64,000 nt of DNA from CAZHNW01 sp942491575 (GCA_942491575.1 CALOBT010000031.1:1736001-1800000), one strand, 5' to 3'; numbered from the stretch's first letter, positions 50,988-60,535 are shown. The notes: a model not told the origin generated them from the sequence alone. Numbers and translations: made by a program.

Positions 50988-51923
50988 CTATAATTGTATG
51001 AGAAATTTATCGATGGCGGAAATGGTTTTTTCCGGTTTATCAACAAAGGTGACATGACCGCAGTCATCGAGAATAACCAGGCGGCTGTTTTTAATGCCCC
51101 GGCGGAAGATTTCGGCGCACTCTACCGGAACAATGCGGTCTTCCTTGCCCCAGATCAGCAGGGTTGGTGCCTTTATCATACGAAGGCGCGGTTCCATGAT
51201 GGAGAGATCATCTTTAATAAGTTTTTTCAATATTCTGGTATGTGACTGGTGATAACGGGAAAAAACAGGAATAAGGTATTCCTTGAAGTGCTCCGGCATC
51301 TCAGGGGGATATTTATAGGCGAGTTTGAAGACGCGGTCCATATCTTCCAGTGATTTGATGCATAGTGTTTTACTGTTGTCCTTTCTATAGTCCTCAAAGG
51401 CAGCGGAATTATTGCCGGGATTTGTGCCCAGGGCGCCAATAATGGTGAGGCTTTTGACCATGTCAGGGTGTTCCGTCGTGTAGAATGATGCGATGCCGCC
51501 CCCCATGGAGAGGCCCACAAGGTGAAACTTTTTTAGTTTCAGGGTGGATATAAACCGGTGAAGCCGCTGTGATTGTGATTTGACAGAGTAATCTTTACCG
51601 GGAACTTCTTTGTTTTTCCCAAAGGCGGGGAGGTCCGGGATGATGACCCGGAAGCGCTTGCTGAATCCCCTGGCAACGGGGACCATAAGGTCCTTGTGCA
51701 TACCGAAGCCGTGGAGAAATATGATAGCCTCTCCTTCGCCCCCGTCCAGGTAGGGCCATGTATGATCTCCAACGATGATTGAACTGGCGCTGACATCTGC
51801 AGCCATCCGTGCCATTTTGATGCTGGCACCAATGATGGTCCCTGGGAATTTAAAATAGATTACGGTAAAGGAAGTAAATAAAAGGATTGCAGTAACAGCG
51901 AAAATTTTCAGTATACGTTTCAT
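50988..51923 (-). CDS. membrane-anchored alpha/beta hydrolase
   Basis: 311 residues. An N-terminal helix (ILKIFAVTAILLFTSFTVIYF) anchors it. The fold shows IIFLHGFGMHKDLMVPVA near residue 70, nucleophile elbow VGLSMGGGIASFY near 138, an acid candidate in LIWGKEDRIVPVE near 254 and histidine in CGHVTFVDKPE near 286. General esterase/C-C hydrolase-like; the substrate is unknown. ATG 51923 is preferred, with GGAAAG upstream, over ATG 51935. It is upstream of the acyl-CoA cluster on the same strand but separated by a 246-base spacer with the interleaved repeats. It is divergent from the IclR-type gene. Confidence 0.8.
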   Translation of the reverse strand: MKRILKIFAVTAILLFTSFTVIYFKFPGTIIGASIKMARMAADVSASSIIVGDHTWPYLDGGEGEAIIFLHGFGMHKDLMVPVARGFSKRFRVIIPDLPAFGKNKEVPGKDYSVKSQSQRLHRFISTLKLKKFHLVGLSMGGGIASFYTTEHPDMVKSLTIIGALGTNPGNNSAAFEDYRKDNSKTLCIKSLEDMDRVFKLAYKYPPEMPEHFKEYLIPVFSRYHQSHTRILKKLIKDDLSIMEPRLRMIKAPTLLIWGKEDRIVPVECAEIFRRGIKNSRLVILDDCGHVTFVDKPEKTISAIDKFLIQL

Positions 51924-51999
51924 AATACTTTCCATGTGAAGGCGTTAATTAGATGTGATTGATAATAATATAGATTTTTATTAAGGAAAACAAAAATTT

Positions 52000-52800
52000 A
52001 TGAGCAATAAAGAAATAGAAAAAGATACTGGTTCCGGAAAGCGCCGTATTCAATCGGTTCAGCGTGCCGGGGAAATATTATCGCTATTCATAAATGAAAA
52101 AAAGCCCATCGGTATTACGGAATTCTCCAGGCAGCTGGGGCTGCCGAAGACTACGGTTCAGGGTATTGTACTCACCCTTCTCGATATGAATTTTCTGGAA
52201 AGGGATCCGGTAACTTCGAAATATCGCCTTGGGCCGATGCTGTTTCAGCTGGGAATGAAGTATGCCACGAATATGGACCTGGTCAACATAGCCCGTGTCT
52301 GGATGGAACGCCTCTGTTTCCAGTTTAGGGAACCCGTCAACCTGGGAATGCTTGTTGGCAATCACATAGTGGTGCTTCTGAGAATTGAGCCTGAGAATAA
52401 ATTTATGGCTATGCCCCAGGCAGGCTCGGTTATTCCGGCTCACACCACCTCAATAGGTAAGATAATATATGCCAGTCTGAATGAAGAACACCGTAATGAG
52501 CTGCTGAAGGATTATTCCTTTACGCCAATGACGGCAAATTCCAATACCGATCGTGATGCTTTCTTAAAGGAACTGGATGAGGTAAGGGAGAAGGGGGTCA
52601 GTTATGACAACGAAGAGAATGTCGTGGGGCTGGCGGGTATTGGCGGGCCCATTTATAACTATGACGGGCAGGTTTTTGCCGCCATCGCCCTGACAGGTAA
52701 CGCCGATAATATTAAGGCCCGGAGGGAAGAAATGGAAAACGGTCTCCTCTATACATGCAGAATGATTTCACAGCAGCTGGGGTATTCCCCGGAGGCTTGA
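52000..52800 (+). CDS. IclR-family transcriptional regulator
   Basis: 266 residues. N-terminal winged helix (QSVQRAGEILSLFINEKKP; GLPKTTVQGIVLTLLDMNFL) and C-terminal effector domain (GSVIPAHTTSIGKIIYASL; VREKGVSYDNEENVVGLAGI). IclR members commonly control catabolism of carboxylic or aromatic acids and respond to a pathway metabolite. It is transcribed away from the hydrolase and the minus-strand ligase/dehydratase cluster, so it is the obvious candidate regulator of that cluster; this is inference from position. Confidence 0.87.
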   Translation: MSNKEIEKDTGSGKRRIQSVQRAGEILSLFINEKKPIGITEFSRQLGLPKTTVQGIVLTLLDMNFLERDPVTSKYRLGPMLFQLGMKYATNMDLVNIARVWMERLCFQFREPVNLGMLVGNHIVVLLRIEPENKFMAMPQAGSVIPAHTTSIGKIIYASLNEEHRNELLKDYSFTPMTANSNTDRDAFLKELDEVREKGVSYDNEENVVGLAGIGGPIYNYDGQVFAAIALTGNADNIKARREEMENGLLYTCRMISQQLGYSPEA

Positions 52801-53195
52801 ATGATTTTGGCTGCGGCCAGGTTTATTGTTCCCCTGATTTTTATTTTCTCCGGTGATTATATTACTTCACACGGGACGAAGGTTTTCGTCTGATTACGAA
52901 ATTTATCTGGTATGTTAAATGTTTTTTGCCAGTAAAGATGAAATGTGTAAACATAAAAACATTTTTGATTATTAAATTATGATTTTCACGGGGGAAGTTT
53001 AAATACATTTCGTAATGCCGGTATTTTGCCCGGGAGGTTTTTTTATATCCTTCATAGTAATGATTGCCTGTAAAAATAATTAAAAGGGAACAGTTGCAGG
53101 TGTCGGAAGTAATATCGATTGAAATAAAAATTTATTATTAAAAATTTTTAAACCGGCTATTGACATCATTGGCTATCCTGTTATACCATGGGACC
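52801..53195. other. 395-base intergenic region, no gene seen
   Basis: Between the IclR-type and cyclase genes, same direction. It contains a six-pair hairpin GACGAA/TTCGTC with a GGTT loop (52875-52890) some 75 bases after the regulator stop, lacking a U-tract. Otherwise AT-rich with no recognisable ORF or conserved RNA. Confidence 0.45.
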
Positions 53196-54878
53196 ATGCT
53201 TGGCAAAAAAATAAATAATACCCGCGTTGTCCCCGTGACGATTAAAATAGTCATGGCCTTCACCCTCTTTATACTAATATCCAATTTTACCACCAACTAT
53301 ATCAACCTGGTTTATAATAGAAGTGAGCATTTTAAACTTCTCAATGAACTTCTTACAAAGGATCTAAAAAATATTTACCAGTATTGCAACAACCAGTTCG
53401 AAATTTACAAGTTTGACAACAACCTCGAGGGGTCCGTCGAAAGTATTGAAAAGCGGGGCCGGCACTCCCTTAAAAGCAGTAAGGGTATTATTATTGGCAT
53501 TAAAACGGATGGGGGTGTTCTTTTTCAGTCTTCAAATGTCAGTAAGATTTCTTCCTTCCCCGATACGGATGCGTTGAAAATATGGACCTCCCTGCTTGAC
53601 AGTAATAACGATGAAGGTCAGGCAAACTTTACTTTTAATGGTGAAAAATATTTCGGCATGTACAAGTACAGTGACAAGTGGAATGCCTTCATCGTCAGGG
53701 CAGAAGAACTCAACGAATTCAGGGCCCCTTCACGGCGGATATTTCTAGTCGTCGGTATTATAATCTGCATTATCACCATGATTGTTGCGTTTGTGGGGAA
53801 CCGTATCCTTCGTTTCCTCCTGAGGTATATCAATATCATGTCTACAGCGATAATGGATATGATTAAAGACCAGCAATTAAGCATTATTCCCCTGGGGGGT
53901 GCAACCAACGATGATATAACATATCTGGGAACTGCATTTAATTCCCTCTCAAATACTGTTGGTAATCTTGTTTCGATATTTCAGAAATTTGCCACGAAGG
54001 ACGTGGTTCAGAAGGCTTATCAGGATCATCAGGTTAAGCTTGAAGGCAAAAAAGAAGACCTGACGATTCTTTTTTCAGACATAAAAAGTTTTACATTTAT
54101 TACGGAGACTCTGGGAACTGATATTATAAAGCTTCTCAACCTTCATTACGACCGGGCAATACGCGAAATAGTAAAACTTGACGGTGTTATCGGTTCAATA
54201 ATCGGTGATGCGATACTTGCGGTATTCGGCGCCCTTGAAGAATCAACGGGAAATAAATCATATAACGCGGTTATGGCGGGCTATAAACTTCACGAAGTGA
54301 CGAGAATTCTTCGAAAGCAAATGAAAGAAATCAAGGATGATCTGCAGAGCAAGAAGGGAGGTCTCACCAGGGCGGAGGCAAAGGTCTATAAGGCGGTTCT
54401 TCTTGAGATCGGAGTCGGTATTGACGGGGGCGAGGTCTTTTACGGGACACTCGGATCCTATGTACAGATGACCAGTACCGTTATCGGAGATAATGTCAAT
54501 TCCGCGTCGCGCCTGGAGGGGCTTACGAGGGTATACAAGGTTCCTGTAATATGCTCAGAGTATGTTAAAAATGATATAGAAGATAATGTAGAAGACCACG
54601 GATATTTATTTTTTGAAATAGATACGGTTATGGTTAAGGGGAAAACCAGGGGAATGAAGATTTACTGGCCCATTCATGAGAAAAATATTGATGCCCGAAT
54701 GGAAAAACAGATTGCCTATTATGAATCCGGATTGAAATTATTTTACTCCGGTGACTGGAAACTGGCCAGTGAAAGTTTTAAGAATTGTAAACTTCCCCCT
54801 GCTGAAGAATTCAGGGAGCGGACACAGGGTAAACCTCCGACACAGTGGAAAGGCATATGGGAGATGACGTCAAAATAA
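53196..54878 (+). CDS. membrane class III adenylate cyclase
   Basis: 560 residues. A membrane helix (IKIVMAFTLFILISNFT), a periplasmic sensory segment of about 150 residues, a second helix (IFLVVGIIICIITMIVAFV near 180), a HAMP-like linker and the cyclase catalytic domain. Metal-binding aspartates appear in LFSDIKSFTFITETLG near 295 and GSIIGDAILAVFG near 335. Adenine and transition-state residues appear in VIGDNVNSASRLEG near 430, and VKGKTRGMKIYW follows. A helical insertion (LRKQMKEIKDDLQSKKGGLT) lengthens the domain. The product should be cAMP. ATG 53196 is chosen over TTG 53160. The gene overlaps the coiled-coil gene after it by 22 bases. Confidence 0.87.
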   Translation: MLGKKINNTRVVPVTIKIVMAFTLFILISNFTTNYINLVYNRSEHFKLLNELLTKDLKNIYQYCNNQFEIYKFDNNLEGSVESIEKRGRHSLKSSKGIIIGIKTDGGVLFQSSNVSKISSFPDTDALKIWTSLLDSNNDEGQANFTFNGEKYFGMYKYSDKWNAFIVRAEELNEFRAPSRRIFLVVGIIICIITMIVAFVGNRILRFLLRYINIMSTAIMDMIKDQQLSIIPLGGATNDDITYLGTAFNSLSNTVGNLVSIFQKFATKDVVQKAYQDHQVKLEGKKEDLTILFSDIKSFTFITETLGTDIIKLLNLHYDRAIREIVKLDGVIGSIIGDAILAVFGALEESTGNKSYNAVMAGYKLHEVTRILRKQMKEIKDDLQSKKGGLTRAEAKVYKAVLLEIGVGIDGGEVFYGTLGSYVQMTSTVIGDNVNSASRLEGLTRVYKVPVICSEYVKNDIEDNVEDHGYLFFEIDTVMVKGKTRGMKIYWPIHEKNIDARMEKQIAYYESGLKLFYSGDWKLASESFKNCKLPPAEEFRERTQGKPPTQWKGIWEMTSK

Positions 54879-56173
54879 ATAATCAGAAAAATATGGTGGG
54901 TTCAACCTTCCTTCCCGAAGAAATCAGGGATGTCGACGGGCACGTCGAAGTATACTCTCTCGAAGATGAATTTAGTAAAACGAAAAAGAATAAAAACTAT
55001 AAACTTTATTTTTTTATTATTATTTTTATTTCGGCTATTCTCGGTTTTGCATATCTATTTACTGATTTTGTCAGCAGGAAGGATCGGGATGTACCCCTTG
55101 ATATCAAGGAGTTCGAAGATTTACGTTTGAAAGAGGTTCTTCAGTCTACCCGTTTTTATGAGAATCGAATCGAGATGATCAGCATGAAAATTCAATCATT
55201 AAGAATTGAAATGCTAAATGAAATTCTTGATATCCGGAAAAACTCTCTCAGCAATGAACTTGACGTTATCGGTAACAATCTTCCCCAGGGGGAGAGAGAC
55301 ACGAAGCTCAAGGAGATAAGGGACGCGGAAGGCCGCAAAATGAGGTGGACGAAGGCCCGTTTTCGAGGCAGGATTGCAAAAGAGCGCAGAGCCCTCTACG
55401 CCCTCGAAAGTCAGATGAGAAAGGAACGTGCTCTCATCGAGGAGAAAAAGAAGCAGGGTCTTGTCACCAATGAAGATAAACTTAATTCTCTTAAAATGAA
55501 AAACCTCAGAGAATCGCGTAAAAGCGGCATGTTTGATATGCAGAAGTATCATGACAGCTATATTCGTTATCAGATACTGAAATATAATCCTATATTCAGG
55601 TCTCCACAGCTAAAAAGCATCCTTTCTGATAATGCAGATGCCAGTGTACAAATGCCGACTTTGAAAAAATATCATGAGATGCTGAAAGAAAAAACAGGCT
55701 TTGCTCCTGAACGTTTTAATAAACTGCACAGTGACATTGAAAAAGATTTTTTACTGATAGAACGTTTAAAAAGTATACCGAATATTAATTCAGTAGCACC
55801 ATCGATAAGGGCCATTGATTCTCTCAATAAAAAAATTATCGGTGAATACGAGGTATTATGGGGAAGTTTATTCTCCCTGGTTGATGCTTACCACCATGCG
55901 ATACAGAAACATCTCGAGGGATCAAAGGTTGCGCAGGGTATTATTATAGATGCCAGAAACGAAAAAAGTATTCTCACTCAACTTACTGATATTAAGAGTG
56001 TAAAAGTTGGCACATCTGCAACGGTGATACGGGGCAAGGAACAGAAATATATCGCTACTATTGAATTTACCTCTCTTGATAATGCTCCCCGGGCAAAGGT
56101 TGTTGAAAAAAAGGAAAGTCTTAAGCCTTTCGATGAAATTGTTCTGGTTGAAGTTAAAGAATTGAATAAGTGA
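54857..56173 (+). CDS. single-pass membrane protein with long coiled coil, coupled to adenylate cyclase
   Basis: 438 residues. A cytoplasmic N-terminal tail of about 50 residues leads to one helix (LYFFIIIFISAILGFAYLF), then a long charged coiled-coil region (RAEN-type heptads such as GRIAKERRALYALESQMRKE), placing most of the protein outside the inner membrane. The last 80 residues are beta-like (TSATVIRGKEQKYIATIEF). I do not recognise the family. ATG 54857 lies inside the 3' end of the cyclase gene, so the two are translationally coupled and may work together, for example as a periplasmic partner of the cyclase sensor. This is inference. Confidence 0.65.
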   Translation: MGDDVKINNQKNMVGSTFLPEEIRDVDGHVEVYSLEDEFSKTKKNKNYKLYFFIIIFISAILGFAYLFTDFVSRKDRDVPLDIKEFEDLRLKEVLQSTRFYENRIEMISMKIQSLRIEMLNEILDIRKNSLSNELDVIGNNLPQGERDTKLKEIRDAEGRKMRWTKARFRGRIAKERRALYALESQMRKERALIEEKKKQGLVTNEDKLNSLKMKNLRESRKSGMFDMQKYHDSYIRYQILKYNPIFRSPQLKSILSDNADASVQMPTLKKYHEMLKEKTGFAPERFNKLHSDIEKDFLLIERLKSIPNINSVAPSIRAIDSLNKKIIGEYEVLWGSLFSLVDAYHHAIQKHLEGSKVAQGIIIDARNEKSILTQLTDIKSVKVGTSATVIRGKEQKYIATIEFTSLDNAPRAKVVEKKESLKPFDEIVLVEVKELNK

Positions 56174-56213
56174 ATGAGATAATCTTTGTCTAAATATTTT
56201 TTTATTACCCTGG

Positions 56214-56570
56214 TTAGTCGTCTGCTTTTTTGCTGTCAGATTTATTCTGAATAAATGTATAATGCTCCGGTGAGGTCTGTACCATAATTCTGAAAATATC
56301 AGGATCACGGTCCTTCAGCATAGCATTTATATTTGCAACCAGGTCTTTTATCTCAATACTTCTTCTGGTTAATTTTTTTTTCAAATCATTCTCTGCAACA
56401 TCCTTTATAAACTGGTAGTATGATTTGGCAAATTCCAGGGCGGTCTCTTTTTCACTGCTGTCAGTTTTAAAAGCATTAATTGCCGCTGAAATATTATCAC
56501 TTGATAATATTTCTTTAACCTGTCGAGATATCTCATTTCTGTTGTATTCTTCTGTTTTTTCTTCAGCCAT
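56214..56570 (-). CDS. small hypothetical helical protein
   Basis: 118 residues, highly charged and helical (EISRQVKEILSSDNISAAIN; LEFAKSYYQFIKDVAENDLK; RDPDIFRIMVQTSPEHYTF), no signal peptide, soluble. Family not recognised. ATG 56570 is preceded by GGAATTAT, a weak ribosome binding site. It converges on the coiled-coil gene and lies downstream of the antiporter gene on the same strand, with a 69-base gap, so it may share that transcript. Confidence 0.55.
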   Translation of the reverse strand: MAEEKTEEYNRNEISRQVKEILSSDNISAAINAFKTDSSEKETALEFAKSYYQFIKDVAENDLKKKLTRRSIEIKDLVANINAMLKDRDPDIFRIMVQTSPEHYTFIQNKSDSKKADD

Positions 56571-56639
56571 AAATAATTCCTTTTTTATTTTTTATCAGGG
56601 TTTCTCCGGCACAAAAAACCAATAGCTGTAAATGGTTAA

Positions 56640-58340
56640 TCAATCGAGAAAATAATTGAAATTTTTATTTTCCTTTTCGCTGAGTATTTCACAGATTTCA
56701 GCTGCGGTTTCTGCAGCAAAAACTCTCTTTAGAGTCGGATCATCAGAAAGAATTTTTGATATTTCGCTGAGAACCGCAAGATGCATATCCGCTTTATGGT
56801 TTTTGGGGGTGACAATAAGCACTATCAGGTGGACCGGTTCCCCGTCAATTGAATCAAAATCAATTCCCTGCCTTGAAAGGCCGAGAGCCCCCCAGATAAT
56901 GGGGCCTTCATCTACCACTCCATGGGGAATTGCCACACCATGTCCTATCCCCGTAGAGCCTTCCGCTTCACGGGACATGACTGAAGATAGTATCTGGTCA
57001 TTCTGTTCTTTGGAACCGCTGTGAGACTTTATGAAGAAATCAATAATTTCTTTTATTGCTTCGTCTTTGGTTGCAGCCTTCAGGTTTGGTTTGATATAAT
57101 CTTCCAAAAGAAACTCAATCAATTTGGGGCGGTCCTGTCCTGCATCTCCGCTTTTCACCAGGCCGGCTTTTGCAAAGGGGGGGCCGATTATTTCATTCAG
57201 TGCCACCACTGCCAGTACCAGGGTCGTAATGAAATCAATTTCATCTTCAAGGGCTTTCATTCCCCCTGCAAGTATTATAAGGCCAATGGCTACACCAGCC
57301 TGGGGGAGCAGGGTTGTTCCAATATTTTTATACACACGTTCCGGAGCCCCCGCAAGATATGCTCCGATGGTACCTCCAGCCATTTTACCTGCTGCACGCG
57401 CAATAAAATAGATTATACCGACAAAACCGGCAGCGCCGAGACTGTTTACATCAATGTGGGCTCCAGCGAGGGCGAAGAAAATAATCAGTATGAGATATTC
57501 AATTTCTTCAAAGATGGAAAGAATTACTCCACGATACCGGCTGGTATTGGTAATGACAATGCCTATTACCATACAGGGGAGCATCGAGTTTATTGAAAGT
57601 ACCTGGGAAAGACCGGTGGCGGCAAGGACGGTTAGAAAAACCAGAGTGAGGACCTGTCCCCCGGAGTCTATATTTTTTTCTGAAAAGAATTTCAGAAGGT
57701 ATCCTCCGGTGACGCCAATGACTATGGCGATACCGATTTCTTTCCCAAACAGGGATAACAGACCAGTGATTGAGGCGGTCCCGCTTCCGTTCAGGCTGAT
57801 GACATCGGCAATTATACCGAATACGACAATACAGAGAACATTGTTGATCGCCACCACAGGCATCAGTGTGTTTACCACGAGGCCCTTGGCACGTGATTCC
57901 TTCACGATGGCTACTGTTGCTGCGGGAGCTGTTGCTATTGATATTGAGGCAATGAGCAGGGCTATGAGATTATCCTTGTCAGCAAAAAGTGAGAGAGAAA
58001 AGTAAACAAAAGTAAAGGAGAGGATGGTTTCGCCGATGAGAACCCCGGCAACCCTTTTACCTGAATTTTGCAGCTTGTTAAAATTAAGGTGAGCCCCGAT
58101 GGTAATTGACATGAGGCCGAGGGCTACCAGATTTATATTGTGCAGGCTTTGGAAATTTCTGGGAGATATCAGGTGAAGTACGGGATTGCCGATGACGATC
58201 CCCGCAACGATATAACCGGTAATCTGGGGGAATCGCAGCCATACCGCAATTTTTGAGAATATGAGTCCCAGGATGATCAGCAAAGATAAAATGAGAATCT
58301 CATTGCCCGGGGAAATTAAAATCTTTAATAAATAGTCCAT
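56640..58340 (-). CDS. CPA2-type cation/proton antiporter fused to a PTS EIIA (fructose/nitrogen-type) domain
   Basis: 566 residues. Residues about 5-390 have a dozen helices of the monovalent cation:proton antiporter-2 family (SIATAPAATVAIVKESRAKG, VLAATGLSQVLSINSMLPCM). The C-terminal ~150 residues are an EIIA type-2 domain (SREAEGSTGIGHGVAIPHGV with the phospho-acceptor histidine near residue 472; GEPVHLIVLIVTPKNHKADM). Phosphorylation of that histidine by HPr/NPr could gate transport. No PTS enzyme I or HPr gene is nearby. The substrate ion is Na+ or K+ by family; which is unknown. Confidence 0.87.
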   Translation of the reverse strand: MDYLLKILISPGNEILILSLLIILGLIFSKIAVWLRFPQITGYIVAGIVIGNPVLHLISPRNFQSLHNINLVALGLMSITIGAHLNFNKLQNSGKRVAGVLIGETILSFTFVYFSLSLFADKDNLIALLIASISIATAPAATVAIVKESRAKGLVVNTLMPVVAINNVLCIVVFGIIADVISLNGSGTASITGLLSLFGKEIGIAIVIGVTGGYLLKFFSEKNIDSGGQVLTLVFLTVLAATGLSQVLSINSMLPCMVIGIVITNTSRYRGVILSIFEEIEYLILIIFFALAGAHIDVNSLGAAGFVGIIYFIARAAGKMAGGTIGAYLAGAPERVYKNIGTTLLPQAGVAIGLIILAGGMKALEDEIDFITTLVLAVVALNEIIGPPFAKAGLVKSGDAGQDRPKLIEFLLEDYIKPNLKAATKDEAIKEIIDFFIKSHSGSKEQNDQILSSVMSREAEGSTGIGHGVAIPHGVVDEGPIIWGALGLSRQGIDFDSIDGEPVHLIVLIVTPKNHKADMHLAVLSEISKILSDDPTLKRVFAAETAAEICEILSEKENKNFNYFLD

Positions 58341-58529
58341 ATATAAAGAAAATAAGTCCTTTTGCTGATATACTGACTTTGAATAGCTGTTCTGTCAACG
58401 TAAAAACCGGGTAATGCCGGCCTGGCTGGCTGGAATATGCTGAAGTTTGAAATGTGAAAGGATGAACCTTTTAATTAAGTTATGATATTGATATCTTTAA
58501 GGTATCGCAGAAAATCAGGAGGGGATTGT

Positions 58530-58569
58530 CTCTGACACTTAATTGCAAACATGCAAATGAGTGTCAGAG
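58530..58569 (-). repeat. inverted repeat downstream of the OmpA-like gene
   Basis: CTCTGACACT (58530-58539) and AGTGTCAGAG (58560-58569), with an inner TTGC/GCAA pairing. In the minus-strand transcript it begins about 22 bases after the OmpA-like stop. No U-tract follows, so it resembles the other 3'-end hairpins of this window rather than an intrinsic terminator. Confidence 0.55.
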
Positions 58570-58591
58570 AACGTGAATGCTTCTGAAGTTT

Positions 58592-59671
58592 TTATTTCGT
58601 GGTGATGCGCGGAATAACCACAATATCAACCCTTCTGTTCAGGGCTTTATTGATGCCGGTATTATTTGGCACTATGGGATTGAACTCCCCGTAGCCCGCA
58701 GCGGAGAACCGTGACCTGTCGAGGTTTTTATTTTTAAGAATGTACCTCAATACGGAGAGAGCCCTTTCCGTTGACAGCTGCCAGTTATCTTCGAATTTTC
58801 TGCCGATCACTCGGTCGGTATCAGTATGTCCCTCAATAACAATTTGATTCTCAGGATAACTGTCGAGTATTTTGCCAATTTTCATGAGTGCGGGGAAAAT
58901 ATCCTTTTTCAACCTGGCCGATCCGGAATCGAAGGAAATTCTGTTGTCAATGTTGATTATCAGCTTGTTATGAAATTTTTTAAGCCGGATTTCTCCGTCT
59001 TTTATTTCCCTCTGCAGCTGCTTTTCAAGTTCCTTTTCCTGAGCGGCAAGTCGGTCGAGTTCATCCTTCTGTTTCTGGGTCAGTTTTTTCAGCGTTGATA
59101 ATTCTTCATTGAGATTGTCAATAATGGCCTGGAGTTTGGCTATTTCTACGCTGTATTCTTTTTTTAATTCGCCTATCTCGCGCAGGTATTTTTCCCTGGC
59201 TTCCTGGAGTTCCGTTATTTTAAGCTGAAGGTCTTTCTCGTAGCGTTTTTCCATCGTCTCCAGTTTGTTCAGAAGATTCTGCTCTTTTTGACTGCTGCGG
59301 TTTTTTAATATCGCGATAGTCTTTTCCATTTCTTCGATTCTTGCTGTGTAGAGTCTTTTTTCTTCACTACGCTGATTTTCGCTCAACTGGAGCTTTTTGT
59401 TCAGTTCGTCCACCTGGTTTTCCAGTTCGGCTATGAGGTTTTTCATGTTTGCCGCCTCATTGCGGTACTGTTTTTTGAGAGAGGCCAGTTCATTTTCAGT
59501 ATTGAACTTGTCCTTGTAGCAGTATTTCAGTTTGAGATTTGTGGCCACCTTGTCATTCATGCACTTTTCATACTTCGACGGACCGAAGAGACCCGCCGTA
59601 AGGGGCAGGGTAAGCAGCAAAAACAGGGCGGTTGCCGAAAATGAAAGCCGTTTAATATTTATCTCATACAT
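58592..59671 (-). CDS. coiled-coil OmpA-family protein
   Basis: 359 residues. Signal peptide (FSATALFLLLTLPLTA), a cysteine pair (KCMNDKVATNLKLKYCYKDK) near 35-52, and about 170 residues of uninterrupted coiled coil (ELENQVDELNKKLQLSENQR and following). The C-terminal OmpA domain (NRISFDSGSARLKKDIFPAL; VIEGHTDTDRVIG; LNRRVDIVVIP) binds peptidoglycan. It should be periplasmic, tethering something to the wall. It follows a coiled-coil lipoprotein gene by 27 bases, suggesting that the two products pair. Confidence 0.85.
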   Translation of the reverse strand: MYEINIKRLSFSATALFLLLTLPLTAGLFGPSKYEKCMNDKVATNLKLKYCYKDKFNTENELASLKKQYRNEAANMKNLIAELENQVDELNKKLQLSENQRSEEKRLYTARIEEMEKTIAILKNRSSQKEQNLLNKLETMEKRYEKDLQLKITELQEAREKYLREIGELKKEYSVEIAKLQAIIDNLNEELSTLKKLTQKQKDELDRLAAQEKELEKQLQREIKDGEIRLKKFHNKLIINIDNRISFDSGSARLKKDIFPALMKIGKILDSYPENQIVIEGHTDTDRVIGRKFEDNWQLSTERALSVLRYILKNKNLDRSRFSAAGYGEFNPIVPNNTGINKALNRRVDIVVIPRITTK

Positions 59672-59698
59672 AATTTTACTCCTCGAGTATTGAACAGA

Positions 59699-60373
59699 TT
59701 ATTTTTCGGCAGCAGGTGTCTGCAGTTGCTTTTCTGCCTGTTCCAGTCGTTTATCTGATTCAACCAGTTTTTTCTGGCTTCCCTCAAGACTGCTTTTCTG
59801 GTCATCATAGTACTTCTGGTAGTCTTCAATTTTAATCAGATCCTTCTTCTCTTTTTTGTCATCTGCATCGCTGAGCATTTTTTCCTGATTCGCACGGGCA
59901 ATTTTTGCCTGAAGGAGGTACTGCTCTGCTACTTTTGTTGCCAGTTCCGCTTCCTTCACATTAATATTTTTTTCAAGGTTATCCTCTTTGGCCTTCAGGT
60001 ATTCAATTTTTCTGTTTGTGGCGGCATTTTCTTTTTTTGTTTCAGTTATTTTTTGCTTTGTTTCCTGCTGGCCCCCGGCATTTTCCTGAAGGATAAAAAG
60101 CTTTTGCTTTTCTTTCAATAATTCCTCAACAGCGGCAAGTCTGTTTCTTTCTTTTTGGGCAATTCTGATATTTTGTTGATTGATTTTCAGTGATTTCACC
60201 AGGCTTTCTTTTGCATTTGTTATTTCGATGATTTCCTTTTCAATGGTTTCAAGTTTCGCTGCATCCTTTTCGTTCTTATCGTTAAGGTAGACTTCGTTTA
60301 CTTTTGGAGGCAGTGAGGCAAAACATCCCGTAAAGAATATTAAGAGGGTGATGATAATTGAATAATTTTTCAT
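59699..60373 (-). CDS. coiled-coil lipoprotein
   Basis: 224 residues. Lipoprotein signal MKNYSIIITLLIFFTGC (cysteine 17). The rest is almost wholly coiled coil with high Lys/Glu/Gln content (LETIEKEIIEITNAKESLVK; LLKEKQKLFILQENAGGQQE) and no recognised domain. It precedes the coiled-coil OmpA gene by 27 bases on the same strand, so the pair may form a lipid-anchored and wall-bound coiled-coil assembly. Confidence 0.75.
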   Translation of the reverse strand: MKNYSIIITLLIFFTGCFASLPPKVNEVYLNDKNEKDAAKLETIEKEIIEITNAKESLVKSLKINQQNIRIAQKERNRLAAVEELLKEKQKLFILQENAGGQQETKQKITETKKENAATNRKIEYLKAKEDNLEKNINVKEAELATKVAEQYLLQAKIARANQEKMLSDADDKKEKKDLIKIEDYQKYYDDQKSSLEGSQKKLVESDKRLEQAEKQLQTPAAEK

Positions 60374-60493
60374 GGCTATTTCTCCCGTTTTCCCAAAAAA
60401 TGTAGGTAAGGTATTGATAATAAAGTATTAGTTTGAACCAGAACATGGTACTTTGTAACAATAAAATGATATGTCTGCAAGCAGATGTTTAAA

Positions 60494-60535
60494 AAAATAG
60501 CAAATATTTCACTACAATGAAATATCTGCTATTTT
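60494..60535 (-). terminator. minus-strand intrinsic terminator downstream of the glycyl-radical operon
   Basis: Arms of 18 bases (60494-60511 and 60518-60535) pair with one mismatch around a six-base loop. Read on the minus strand the stem is followed by seven T. It lies about 190 bases after the stop of the split-barrel gene, and ends the minus-strand transcript of the glycyl radical enzyme, activase and split-barrel genes. Confidence 0.65.
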
